A DNA stretch of 64,000 bases from Clostridium sp. (GTDB lineage: Bacteria > Bacillota > Clostridia > Clostridiales > Clostridiaceae). Below are positions 8,543-16,964 of this stretch, in pieces. The notes under the pieces were generated by a model. That model was not told the DNA's origin and did not search any database. It saw nothing but the letters and a program-made list of their open reading frames with translations. A program made the translations under genes and the position numbers. Location: the NCBI RefSeq assembly GCF_017888565.1, contig NZ_JAGHFX010000005.1, positions 1-64,000 of the forward strand, given 5' to 3'. Within the stretch, counting starts at the first letter, position 1. Each line of letters opens with the position of its first letter.

Positions 8543-8818
8543 CTATTCTTTTCCTCTCATAGCATCTAACATACTTTTAGCAATAAGTTTTGCATCATAA
8601 GTATATGTTCCGTTATAGATACTATTTTTAACTTCTAAAACTTTTTTTCTATTATCAAAGTTTTTATTATCTATTGAATAATCATTTAATATCTTTGCTT
8701 CTTCTGATAATTCAATTCTGTCATAGTTTTCTTTCTTTTCTAACCTTTCAATTTTATTAGAAGTTACTTTATTATAATAGTTAATTCCATTTGTATATCC
8801 TATACCTTTAATATTCAT
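8543..8818 (-). CDS. flgM: Anti-sigma-28 factor FlgM
   Basis: FlgM holds sigma-D inactive until it is exported through the finished hook-basal body. The 91-residue protein has the disordered N-terminal half (GYTNGINYYNKVTSN) and the C-terminal sigma-binding region with IELSEEAKIL, then VKNSIYNGTYTYDAKLIAKSML, the most conserved FlgM motif. ATG 8818 follows TAGGAGGAA. It is the first gene of the late operon and has a strong sigma-D promoter, so the operon encodes its own feedback inhibitor. Confidence 0.93.
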   Translation of the reverse strand: MNIKGIGYTNGINYYNKVTSNKIERLEKKENYDRIELSEEAKILNDYSIDNKNFDNRKKVLEVKNSIYNGTYTYDAKLIAKSMLDAMRGKE

Positions 8819-8850
8819 AATTTCCTCCTAATAATACTTCTTATATTTAT

Positions 8851-8877
8851 TTATCGGAATTGTTATTTATAAGTTTA
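8851..8877 (-). promoter_or_regulatory. Sigma-D promoter of flgM operon
   Basis: The minus strand reads TAAA (8877-8874), exactly 15 bases, then TCCGATAA (8858-8851). The sigma-28 consensus is TAAA-N15-GCCGATAA, so only one base differs. It lies about 33-59 bases upstream of the flgM start, which should make it the main promoter for flgM through fliT. Confidence 0.88.
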
Positions 8878-9061
8878 GACGTTAATTTAAAAATGTTAAA
8901 TCTATATTTTATATAGATCTTTAATAAGACCTTAAGTATTTTAACAATATTAATATATTTATCTTTGGATTATCTTGAAATAAATAAAATGAAACCTATA
9001 TATAAACTCTTTTCAAGTGTCTATTATATAAGTTCCATTTTAAAATACTTAATTTTATGTA

Positions 9062-10168
9062 TTATTTAAGTGTCCTTATTCTGTCAGCTCCACTTACAAT
9101 GCTCGTTATTCTAACTCCAAAGTTCTCATCAACAACAACAACTTCTCCATAAGCTATCTTCTTACCATTTATTAATACCTCTACTGGTTCTTCTGCAAGT
9201 TTATCTAACTCTATTAAAGATCCTGTACTTAAATCTAATATATCCTTAATACTCTTTTTAGTTCTTCCTAAAACAACTGAAACTTCTAATGGAACATCTA
9301 ATATTAAACCTATATTTTTATGTGATTCTCCAACAACATCTTGTGATAGAGGCTCAAAAGTAGCTCCGTGAACTTCTACAGGTTTTTCCACAATATTTTT
9401 AACTGCTTTTTCTTCCACAGCATTCATAATAGTTTTTTCTTCTATCTTATATTCTTCTTTATAAATATCTGAAGAATCATAACTATCATCTATTTCATTT
9501 GCAACTTCTTGATCTTCACCCATCATTATTGAAACTATCTTCTTTGCAGTATTTATAGGAAGTATTTGCATCATATTTGATTGAAGTAATCCTTCTATAG
9601 TTAAATCAAAACAAACCTCAACTATAGGTTCATCTTCAGGAATAGTTTCTGATATATTTTCATTAATATCCTTCCAAATCTTTGATTTAGGAGGTGATAT
9701 ATTAACTTCCCTTGCAAACATAGTTGCCATAGAAGTTGCTGCTGAGCCTATCATTTGATTCATTGCTTCTTGAACTGCACTAACTTCGATTTCTGATAAC
9801 TCAGATGTATCAACCTTTCCATCTCCACCCATCATAAGATTAGCAATTACAGCTGCATCTATAGTTTGCATTATTAATATGTTTCTCCCAGTTATTCCAG
9901 AAACATATTCAACATCTAATATTATATTAGGATAATCAAATCCATCCTTTATTTCTTTTAATGTTGTAACCTTAACTTTAGGGGTTGTTATGTTTACTTG
10001 CCTATTTATAAGTTGATAAAGAGCTGTTGAAGCTGACCCCATGGAAATATTCCCTATTTCACCTAACAGATCTTTCTCTATTTCTGATATTAACTCTGGT
10101 TTTATACTATCTGCACCGCCATTTAACAATGAATCTATTTCTTCTTGAGACAAAAACCCATTACTCAT
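9062..10168 (-). CDS. fliY: Flagellar switch phosphatase FliY
   Basis: A C-ring protein combining a CheY-P phosphatase with a FliN-like domain. The N-terminal GFLSQEEIDSLLNGG is the FliM-type CheY-P binding peptide. Two CheC-type helices follow (EIEKDLLGEIGNISMGSASTALY and EIEVSAVQEAMNQMIGSAATSMA). After a low-complexity linker (about 235-280), the FliN domain (residues 285-368) ends EVVVVDENFGVRITSIVS. A TTG at 10174 is possible, but ATG 10168 (MSNGFLSQ) fits better and overlaps the fliM stop by eight bases, suggesting translational coupling. It is the last gene of the chemotaxis run. Confidence 0.93.
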   Translation of the reverse strand: MSNGFLSQEEIDSLLNGGADSIKPELISEIEKDLLGEIGNISMGSASTALYQLINRQVNITTPKVKVTTLKEIKDGFDYPNIILDVEYVSGITGRNILIMQTIDAAVIANLMMGGDGKVDTSELSEIEVSAVQEAMNQMIGSAATSMATMFAREVNISPPKSKIWKDINENISETIPEDEPIVEVCFDLTIEGLLQSNMMQILPINTAKKIVSIMMGEDQEVANEIDDSYDSSDIYKEEYKIEEKTIMNAVEEKAVKNIVEKPVEVHGATFEPLSQDVVGESHKNIGLILDVPLEVSVVLGRTKKSIKDILDLSTGSLIELDKLAEEPVEVLINGKKIAYGEVVVVDENFGVRITSIVSGADRIRTLK

Positions 10169-11156
10169 TCTCAATCACATCCTTATCTAAAATATCTAAA
10201 AGTTGTATTCCCATATTTTTGCCTATAATTCCTGGTTTAGCTATAAAGCATTCTTCATTTTCTACAAAAACCCTTACAGGATCACTGTATTGAGAATTTA
10301 GTACTAAGACATCTCCATTAACTAACTCTAAAAAATCATCAACAGTTATCTCTGTTTTTCCAAGTTCAACATGCATATCCACTTCTACAGGATTTAAACC
10401 CTTTTTAAGCTTTTCTCTTGCTTCATCCTCAAACTCTGATTCATCAGTCTTAAACCAATATTGAACAACAAGCTTGTCTAGTACCTTTTCTACACTTAGG
10501 TAAGGAATACATAAATTCATATATGTTGTACTTTTACCTAACTCTACTAAAAAGCTAAGCAAAGCAACAGGCTCATTTGGTGCTAAAGTTTGATTAGCCG
10601 ATGGATTAGTTTCAAGACCTTCAAATTCTGGTTTTACTTCTAATATCCCATCCCAAGCTAAAATTAAAGACTTAATCATTTCTGAAGTTATATTTGATAA
10701 TATATTTTTATCTATTTCTGAAAACTCTTTTGCCTTTTCATCTCTATCGCCTGTTCCTCCTAAAAGTATATCTAATATTTGAAATGAAAATTGTGGATTC
10801 ATTTCAAGCAATATATTTCCTTGTAGTGGTGGCATCTTAAATATAGTAAGTATAGTGGGATTAGGAATAGAGTGAACAAACTCTTCATATGTTATCTGCT
10901 CCACACTTTGGATATCTACTTTAACATGCTTTCTAAGTTGACCTGAAAGGTAATTACTTATTATTCTTGCAAAAGCATCATGAACCATTTCTAAAGTCCT
11001 AATGTGATCCTTAGAAAATTTCTGAGGACTTCTGAAGTCATACTTTTTTATTTTATGTTTTTCTTCTTTTTCTTTTAGCTGTTCTGGTTCAACATCTCCT
11101 GTAGATAGGGCAGAAAGAAGAGCATCTATTTCACTCTGACTTAAAACCTCTGCCAT
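10161..11156 (-). CDS. fliM: Flagellar motor switch protein FliM
   Basis: FliM is the C-ring protein that receives CheY-P and sets rotation direction. It has the N-terminal CheY-binding helix (VLSQSEIDALLSAL), the CheC-like middle (HDAFARIISNYLSGQLRKHV, then FEILDILLGGTG-type core), and the C-terminal SpoA domain (LGKTEITVDDFLELVNGDVLVL). The length of 331 residues is standard. cheW precedes it by 16 bases and fliY overlaps its end. Confidence 0.95.
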   Translation of the reverse strand: MAEVLSQSEIDALLSALSTGDVEPEQLKEKEEKHKIKKYDFRSPQKFSKDHIRTLEMVHDAFARIISNYLSGQLRKHVKVDIQSVEQITYEEFVHSIPNPTILTIFKMPPLQGNILLEMNPQFSFQILDILLGGTGDRDEKAKEFSEIDKNILSNITSEMIKSLILAWDGILEVKPEFEGLETNPSANQTLAPNEPVALLSFLVELGKSTTYMNLCIPYLSVEKVLDKLVVQYWFKTDESEFEDEAREKLKKGLNPVEVDMHVELGKTEITVDDFLELVNGDVLVLNSQYSDPVRVFVENEECFIAKPGIIGKNMGIQLLDILDKDVIENE

Positions 11157-11172
11157 TTCTCTCCCTCATTTC

Positions 11173-11571
11173 CTAGTAATTTAGTAGCTTTTCTATATCT
11201 ATAACTGTTAGTAATCTTCCTTCTAAGTCAATTACTCCTCTTATATAAACTTCGGTATTATGCGTTTCTAATCTTTGAAGCTTATCTTCATCTATATCTA
11301 TTACTTCTTCAACTTCGTCTACAGATATACCTATTTCTTCTTCATCAACCTTTAATATTATTATGTTATTTTGTTCTTTTTTTGATTCTATATTAAGCAA
11401 TAGATTAACATCAACTAAAGACTTTATGCTACCTCTTAGATTTATTAAACCTTTTATATAATCTGGAGCTTTTGGCACCCTTGTTATAGTCATCATATCA
11501 TTGATACTTAATATTTTATCTGTCTCTACTGCAAAATGTTCTTCTCCTAATTTAAATATTACAAATTGCAT
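11173..11571 (-). CDS. cheW: Chemotaxis coupling protein CheW (copy 1)
   Basis: CheW couples chemoreceptors to CheA. The single 132-residue CheW domain begins MQFVIFKLGEEHFAVETDKILSI, contains the motif ITRVPKAPDYIKGLINLRGSIKSLVD, and has the second half VDEVEEVIDIDEDKL. It is compact with no extra domain. It lies between cheY and fliM, and a second, more divergent cheW heads the cluster at 16505-16957. Confidence 0.93.
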   Translation of the reverse strand: MQFVIFKLGEEHFAVETDKILSINDMMTITRVPKAPDYIKGLINLRGSIKSLVDVNLLLNIESKKEQNNIIILKVDEEEIGISVDEVEEVIDIDEDKLQRLETHNTEVYIRGVIDLEGRLLTVIDIEKLLNY

Positions 11572-11593
11572 TTAACTTGCCTCCTAAATAGTT

Positions 11594-11953
11594 TTAACCA
11601 ACTACCTTTCTTATTGCTTCTAATACTCTATCTGCTTGGAATGGCTTTACAATAAAATCTTTTGCACCAGATTTAATTGCATCCATAACCATTGATTGTT
11701 GTCCCATTGCTGAACACATTATTATCTTTGCTTCTGAATCGAATGATCTTATTTCTTTCACTGCTTCAATTCCATCCATATCTGGCATAGTTATATCCAT
11801 TGTAACAACATCTGGCTTTTCCTTTTTATATAAATTTACTGCTTCTATACCATTACAAGCTTCACCTACTACTTCAAATCCATTTTTTTGTAGTATATCC
11901 TTTATCATCATTCGCATAAAAGCTGCATCATCCACTATTAAAACTTTTGTCAT
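11594..11953 (-). CDS. cheY: Chemotaxis response regulator CheY
   Basis: A stand-alone receiver domain of 119 residues that is phosphorylated by CheA and binds FliM/FliY. Conserved residues are visible: the acidic pocket in VLIVDDAAF (D8/D9), the phospho-acceptor aspartate in PDVVTMDITMPDMDG (about 54), the Thr/Ser position in IIMCSAMGQ, and the lysine in DFIVKPF (about 104). It belongs to the TmCheY/BsCheY type. It lies between cheC and cheW. Confidence 0.95.
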   Translation of the reverse strand: MTKVLIVDDAAFMRMMIKDILQKNGFEVVGEACNGIEAVNLYKKEKPDVVTMDITMPDMDGIEAVKEIRSFDSEAKIIMCSAMGQQSMVMDAIKSGAKDFIVKPFQADRVLEAIRKVVG

Positions 11954-11968
11954 TTTAATCCCTCCAAA

Positions 11969-12568
11969 TTATCTTATTCCTAATGATTCTAAAATTTTTT
12001 CTAACGATCCTGGAGCCGGAACAAAATAAAAATGACCTTCTATTTTGTTATCTCCTTCTCCTATAAATAATGTTTCTATATCTAAAACATACTCTTCATG
12101 CTGTCCTGTTTCAACAAATGTTGAAATAAGTATTGCACTTAGCATATCATTAGCTACTGCAGGTACAGAGGCGGTTGCCTTTAATCCTGTAAAATTTGCA
12201 ATTGCATTCATAAAAGATGAGGATATAATATTCCCAATTTCACCTATAACTGAAATGCCCATTTCAGTAAAGGTTTTTTCATCTTTATAAGTCATTTTTG
12301 ATATCATATTTAATGCTACGTCTTCTTCAAATATATAAAGAACACTTCCAGGAATATCATCAAGCACTTTCACCAATACAGCTACAACTTCATTTTCTTT
12401 GCAACTATTAAATAGCTCATCGAATTCTATTATGTTCATATTAGGAACTGACATATCAATCTTAGTTCCAAGTAACATTGACAAAGCCGTCGCTGAATTT
12501 CCTGCTCCTATATTAGAAACTTCCCTTAATGCATCCAATTGAAATGAAGTTAAATTCTTGTATTCCAT
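11969..12568 (-). CDS. cheC: CheY-P phosphatase CheC
   Basis: CheC dephosphorylates CheY-P and, with CheD, tunes adaptation. Its 199 residues carry two phosphatase helices: LDALREVSNIGAGNSATALS near residue 15 and MGISVIGEIGNIISSSFMNAIANF near 110, each with the E..N pair used in catalysis. FliY in this locus supplies a second phosphatase, as in B. subtilis. No CheZ is present. Confidence 0.93.
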   Translation of the reverse strand: MEYKNLTSFQLDALREVSNIGAGNSATALSMLLGTKIDMSVPNMNIIEFDELFNSCKENEVVAVLVKVLDDIPGSVLYIFEEDVALNMISKMTYKDEKTFTEMGISVIGEIGNIISSSFMNAIANFTGLKATASVPAVANDMLSAILISTFVETGQHEEYVLDIETLFIGEGDNKIEGHFYFVPAPGSLEKILESLGIR

Positions 12569-12582
12569 AAAAATCCTCCCTT

Positions 12583-14616
12583 CTATATCAATGCCGCCAC
12601 ATCAAGAATTAATGTTACTAATCCATTTCCAAGTATTGTAGCTCCAATATATTCTTTTAAGGATCTTAAAGTCTTTCCTAAAGGCTTAATTACTATTTCT
12701 TGTTGACCGAATAATGAATCAACAAGTAATCCTACTGTTTTTTCTCCAATTTTTACTATAATAATAAATTTCTTTTTACTTTCTTTATTATCTATTCCAA
12801 GTCTTTCATTTAATCTTATAAGAGGTATAATACTATCTCTATAAACTATTACTTCCTCTCCATTTGTCTTTTTAACATTTTCTCCTTTATAGTCTATAAC
12901 TCTATCTATAAATCCTAATGATATAGCAAGAGTTTCATTACCTACCTTAACTAAAAGGGCTTGTATTATTTGAAGTGTTAGAGGTAATTTTATAATAAAG
13001 CTTGATCCTTCTCCTTCTTTACTAACAACATCTACAGTACCTCCTAGTGATGAAATTTTTGTCTTAACAACATCCATTCCAACGCCTCTACCTGATATAT
13101 CCGTAACCACAGTATTTGTGCTAAAACCTTGAGCAAATATTAAGTTTCTAATATCATTATTACTTAATCCCTCTGTATTTATTCCAACTTTTTCAGCTTT
13201 AGCTTTTACTTTTTCAAGATTTATTCCTGCCCCATCATCAGTAACCTTTATTAAAGCCTTAGTTCCTTCTTGATAAGCAACTAATTTTATTGTTCCAACA
13301 GGATCTTTTCCATTTGCAATTCTTTCTTCTTTACTTTCTATACCATGATCTGCAGCATTTCTTAAAAGATGTATTAATGGTTCTCCAATTTCATCTATAA
13401 CAGTTCTATCTAATTCTGTTTCAGATCCTTCTATAATGAAATTTATCTCTTTTTTAAGTTCTACAGATAAATCTCTTATCATTCTAGGAAATCTATTAAA
13501 TACTACTTCTAAAGGAAGCATTCTTATTTTCATAACTAAATCTTGAAGATCCGATGTAGTCCTCTCAACTTGCTCTAATGTTTCTATAAGTTCCTGAGAT
13601 TTATCATTTATTACAATTTGCTCTAACCTAGTCCTATATATAACAAGCTCTGATACCATGTTCATAAGCTTATCTATTCTTTGTAAATCAACTCTAACTG
13701 ATTGATGAGCTTTCTTATTATTATCTTTTTTCTTTTCTTGCTTTTCTACTTTATTGCTTGATATATTATCCTTTATGTGAATTTTCTCCAGCTCACTTAC
13801 TATTTCATCTTGTACATTAATTTTCTCATCTTGATTAACATCTTCAATAGAAACATAAGATGTTACTACTTTTCTTACTTCTGAAATATTATTTGTTATT
13901 TCTTCAATTTCTTCTTTTGATTTAGTAGTTATTAAAACAAATATTAATTGTGTATCAAACTGCTCGTTTTCTATATCTTCTGTAGAAGGAAAAGATTTTA
14001 ATATTTCCCCTTGTGTTTCAAGCTCTTGAACTATTAAAAACGCTCTCGCTGATTTTAATAATGTATCCTCTCTTAATGTTATTTCAACATTAACTCCATT
14101 AAATCCATTTTGCTTTGCTTGCTTTAAAACTGATAAATCATATTCATTTAATGCTATATTAATAAACTCTTTTGATACTTCATTATTTTTATCATTATTT
14201 TTTTCTGTTATTTCTTCTTGTTTATTTGTTGATACCTTTTCATTGCCAACGTTTTCCAAGGAATTCATTATATCTTCTATTTCAACTTCTTCGTCATTGC
14301 CTTCCTCTATATTGCTAACCATTCTTTCTAAAGTATCTAAACATTCAAATAAAACTGTAACGACATTTCTACTAACTTGTAACTTTCCCTCTCTAAACTT
14401 TGATAGCACGTCTTCCATCTTATGAGTTAACTCAGCTATATTACTAAATCCCATAGTTGCAGCCATACCCTTTATCGTATGTGCTACTCTAAATATTTCA
14501 TTAACTTTATCTATATTATCAGGTTCTTGCTCTAAATCTAATAAAGCTTCATTTAAGGTTTGTAAGTTATCCATTGACTCTTCTAAAAACATTCCCATAT
14601 ATTGAGATACATCCAT
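12583..14616 (-). CDS. cheA: Chemotaxis histidine kinase CheA
   Basis: CheA autophosphorylates and passes phosphate to CheY. Domains in order are: Hpt with the phospho-histidine in VAHTIKGMAA (about residue 46), a P2-like domain near 150-265, a lysine-rich linker, the P3 dimerisation helices (VDLQRIDKLMNMVSELV), the P4 HATPase with N box NAADHGIESKEER, G1 DDGAGI and G2 GRGVGMDVVK, and a C-terminal CheW-like P5. A GTG at 14625 overlaps the GGGGTG RBS, so ATG 14616, eight bases beyond it, is the better start (677 residues). Confidence 0.95.
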   Translation of the reverse strand: MDVSQYMGMFLEESMDNLQTLNEALLDLEQEPDNIDKVNEIFRVAHTIKGMAATMGFSNIAELTHKMEDVLSKFREGKLQVSRNVVTVLFECLDTLERMVSNIEEGNDEEVEIEDIMNSLENVGNEKVSTNKQEEITEKNNDKNNEVSKEFINIALNEYDLSVLKQAKQNGFNGVNVEITLREDTLLKSARAFLIVQELETQGEILKSFPSTEDIENEQFDTQLIFVLITTKSKEEIEEITNNISEVRKVVTSYVSIEDVNQDEKINVQDEIVSELEKIHIKDNISSNKVEKQEKKKDNNKKAHQSVRVDLQRIDKLMNMVSELVIYRTRLEQIVINDKSQELIETLEQVERTTSDLQDLVMKIRMLPLEVVFNRFPRMIRDLSVELKKEINFIIEGSETELDRTVIDEIGEPLIHLLRNAADHGIESKEERIANGKDPVGTIKLVAYQEGTKALIKVTDDGAGINLEKVKAKAEKVGINTEGLSNNDIRNLIFAQGFSTNTVVTDISGRGVGMDVVKTKISSLGGTVDVVSKEGEGSSFIIKLPLTLQIIQALLVKVGNETLAISLGFIDRVIDYKGENVKKTNGEEVIVYRDSIIPLIRLNERLGIDNKESKKKFIIIVKIGEKTVGLLVDSLFGQQEIVIKPLGKTLRSLKEYIGATILGNGLVTLILDVAALI

Positions 14617-14628
14617 TTTATTCACCCC

Positions 14629-15393
14629 TTATACTCTTTTATAAATAAAAGTAGAAACTTTTTCTAATTCATACTCTTTATAGTTATAAATACTTTCTGT
14701 GGCTCCAACAAATAGAAGCCCACCTTTTTTTAAAGAGTTTGAAAAATTTTTAAATATCTCTTTTTTAACATCATTTTTAAAATATATTATTACATTCCTA
14801 CATACTATCAAATCAAAATCTTTTTCATAATTATCTAAAATCAAGTCATGTTTTTTAAATATAACCATAGATTTTATCTTATCATTTATTATGTACTTAT
14901 CTTTTTCTAATTTAAAATACTTTTTTTTATAATCTTCGCCTATATTTTTCATTTCTGCTTCTACAAATTCCCCAAGCTTTGCCCTTTTTAATATAGTATT
15001 ATCTATATCAGTTGCAATTATAGTATTCCTTCCTATGGGATTTAGATCATTTAACATCATTGCAATACTATATGGCTCACAGCCTATGGAACATGCAGCA
15101 CTCCAAATCTTCAACTTATCATTATGTAAAAGATAAGATTTCAAAGTTTTTTCTAATTCTTTGAATAATTCTGGATTTCTAAAAAATTCTGTAACATTTA
15201 TAGTTATAAAATCTAAAAATCTTTGTCTTTCTTTATTATCAGATCGCAAAAGTTTTTTATAATCCTCTAATGATTTTATATCTATTCTTGACATTAAGCT
15301 TCCAATTCTTCTATTTAATTGTTCTTGCTTATATGCATTTAAATTAATATTGAACTCTCTATATATCCAATTGTGAAATTCCGTAAAGTCCAT
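14629..15393 (-). CDS. cheR: Chemotaxis methyltransferase CheR
   Basis: CheR methylates receptor glutamates from S-adenosylmethionine for adaptation. The 254-residue protein shows the N-terminal helical domain (LNRRIGSLMSRIDIKSLEDY), the motif INVTEFFRNPELF, the SAM-binding core IWSAACSIGCEPYSIAMML, and DLIVCRNVIIYF. Length and motif order are standard. It follows cheB closely and is only 12 bases from the chosen cheA start. Confidence 0.95.
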   Translation of the reverse strand: MDFTEFHNWIYREFNINLNAYKQEQLNRRIGSLMSRIDIKSLEDYKKLLRSDNKERQRFLDFITINVTEFFRNPELFKELEKTLKSYLLHNDKLKIWSAACSIGCEPYSIAMMLNDLNPIGRNTIIATDIDNTILKRAKLGEFVEAEMKNIGEDYKKKYFKLEKDKYIINDKIKSMVIFKKHDLILDNYEKDFDLIVCRNVIIYFKNDVKKEIFKNFSNSLKKGGLLFVGATESIYNYKEYELEKVSTFIYKRV

Positions 15394-15401
15394 ATATCCT
15401 C

Positions 15402-16004
15402 CTAAGTTGCATTAACTAAGCCTCTTATCTTTGCTGCAATATTGTTTATAGAAAGTACATAATCTACACATCCTGTTTCATAAGATACTTTAGGCATCCC
15501 ATAAATAACAGAACTTTCTTCATCTTGTGCTATAGTTATGCCTTTATTCATTTTTACAACTACAGTTCCTTCTGCTCCATCTTTTCCCATACCTGTTAGT
15601 ACAACAGATATTACTCTACTACCATATATAGTGGATGCTGATATAAATAATTTATCTACAGCAGGCCTCACTCCCCAGATTGGCGCCTCAGTATTAAGCT
15701 TTAAAATACCCAATTTTTGGACCACCATGTGAAATCCACCTGGAGCAATATATATTTTATTTTTCTCTATCTTCATTCCATCTTCAGCTTCTAAAACATT
15801 TAATGAGCATTTCTTATTTAACCTTTCAGCAAATGCTTTTGTAAATCCACTTGGCATATGCTGAACAACTAAAACAGATACATTTAAGTCTGTAGTTAAT
15901 TCTGTAATTAATCTTTCTATGGCCTTTGGTCCACCCGTTGATGAACCTATTAAAATTATATCCCGCCTGTTATTTATGTCATTATGTATCAATAGTGCAT
16001 CCAC
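15402..16004 (-). CDS. cheB: CheB methylesterase without receiver domain
   Basis: Receptor glutamate methylesterase/deamidase. The 200-residue protein is only the catalytic domain: nucleophile serine in LIGSSTGGPKA (about residue 20), histidine in VVQHMPSGFT (about 48), and aspartate in VLTGMGKDGAEG (about 140) complete the triad. The usual N-terminal receiver domain (about 120 residues plus linker) is absent. There is no room for it, because the cheD stop lies three bases upstream of the cheB start. CheA phosphorylation therefore cannot control this enzyme in the classic way. All catalytic residues are intact, so it looks functional. Confidence 0.92.
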   Translation of the reverse strand: MDALLIHNDINNRRDIILIGSSTGGPKAIERLITELTTDLNVSVLVVQHMPSGFTKAFAERLNKKCSLNVLEAEDGMKIEKNKIYIAPGGFHMVVQKLGILKLNTEAPIWGVRPAVDKLFISASTIYGSRVISVVLTGMGKDGAEGTVVVKMNKGITIAQDEESSVIYGMPKVSYETGCVDYVLSINNIAAKIRGLVNAT

Positions 16005-16007
16005 CCC

Positions 16008-16508
16008 CTATAGTCTTTTTAGACTATTCCCAATACTCTTAATTGTAACTGCACCATCTTCACTTTCTAAAATCATAGTTCTTCCTTTGTTTCCTCCTAT
16101 ATCTTCTCCTATTATCGGAATAGATATTTTTTTTATAGCTTCAATTGCAGCAACACTATTTCTTTTCCCTACATCACTAATTATCTTTTTATCAGGGAAA
16201 TTAAACATTGATGCTCCACCTGCAATCTTAGCTACAATATTATCTTTTCTACATCCAAGAGATAGCATTTTTTCTAGTAAAGTTTGAACTCCTAAATCTG
16301 CATATTTAAAAGGATTTAATATATTCTTGAATTGTGTACTATCTGGCAACATTATGTGAACAAGTCCTGCGATTTTTTTTTCTTTATCATATAAGGCTAT
16401 TCCAACACATGATCCAAGTCCCATAGTTATTAGTTTATCTGGGGCAGATACAATAGCTCCATCAGCTATGCCAACTCTAACCTCTTTTTTATCTTCCAAT
16501 TTTGTCAC
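16008..16508 (-). CDS. cheD: Chemoreceptor glutamine deamidase CheD
   Basis: CheD deamidates receptor glutamines and stimulates CheC. Its 166 residues include the catalytic cysteine in LGSCVGIALYD (about residue 34), the histidine in AGLVHIMLPDS (about 52), and the conserved KIAGGASMF and SVAAIEAIKKISIPIIGEDIGG segments. Its start overlaps the cheW stop by four bases (ATGA), indicating translational coupling. The cheB gene follows after three bases. Confidence 0.94.
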   Translation of the reverse strand: MTKLEDKKEVRVGIADGAIVSAPDKLITMGLGSCVGIALYDKEKKIAGLVHIMLPDSTQFKNILNPFKYADLGVQTLLEKMLSLGCRKDNIVAKIAGGASMFNFPDKKIISDVGKRNSVAAIEAIKKISIPIIGEDIGGNKGRTMILESEDGAVTIKSIGNSLKRL

Positions 16509-16957
16509 CCCTGAAAAATACTCTCTTCTTCTTCTAATGTTAATATTTTTTCTAAATCTAACATTATAATTATACTATCATTTTTCTTTATTAACCCTTT
16601 TATATATTTCTTTGATATTAAAGTTGAAAGACTCTCTGGATTATTTATTTCCTCATCAAATATACTTAGAACTTCACTAACACTATCTACTGATATTCCA
16701 AATTTCCCTGTATCTCTTTTTACAACTATTATTTTCTTGTCTAAACTATTTTCTAATTTTAATTTAAATTTATTTACAAGATTTATAATAGGTAAAACTC
16801 CATTTTCATAGTTAATTACACCATCTAAAAAACTTGGTGAATCTGGTAAAATTGTCGGTTGCTCATAACCTAAAATTCTCTCTACTTCCATTATATCAGT
16901 AGCATAGAATTCATGACCTAGTTTAAAAACTAAAATTTTTATCTCCTTCATTTCCAT
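16505..16957 (-). CDS. cheW: CheW-like coupling protein (copy 2)
   Basis: A second CheW-domain protein of 150 residues: ILVFKLGHEFYATDIMEVERILGYEQPTILPDSPSFLDGVINYENGVLPIINL. It diverges from copy 1 (11173-11571) and has a longer acidic C-terminus (LTLEEEESIFQG). It may pair with a different receptor class. The RBS AGGAGG is 3 bases before ATG 16957 and 9 before ATG 16951, so the latter may be the true start. It overlaps cheD by four bases. Confidence 0.88.
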   Translation of the reverse strand: MEMKEIKILVFKLGHEFYATDIMEVERILGYEQPTILPDSPSFLDGVINYENGVLPIINLVNKFKLKLENSLDKKIIVVKRDTGKFGISVDSVSEVLSIFDEEINNPESLSTLISKKYIKGLIKKNDSIIIMLDLEKILTLEEEESIFQG

Positions 16958-16964
16958 TTTCCTC

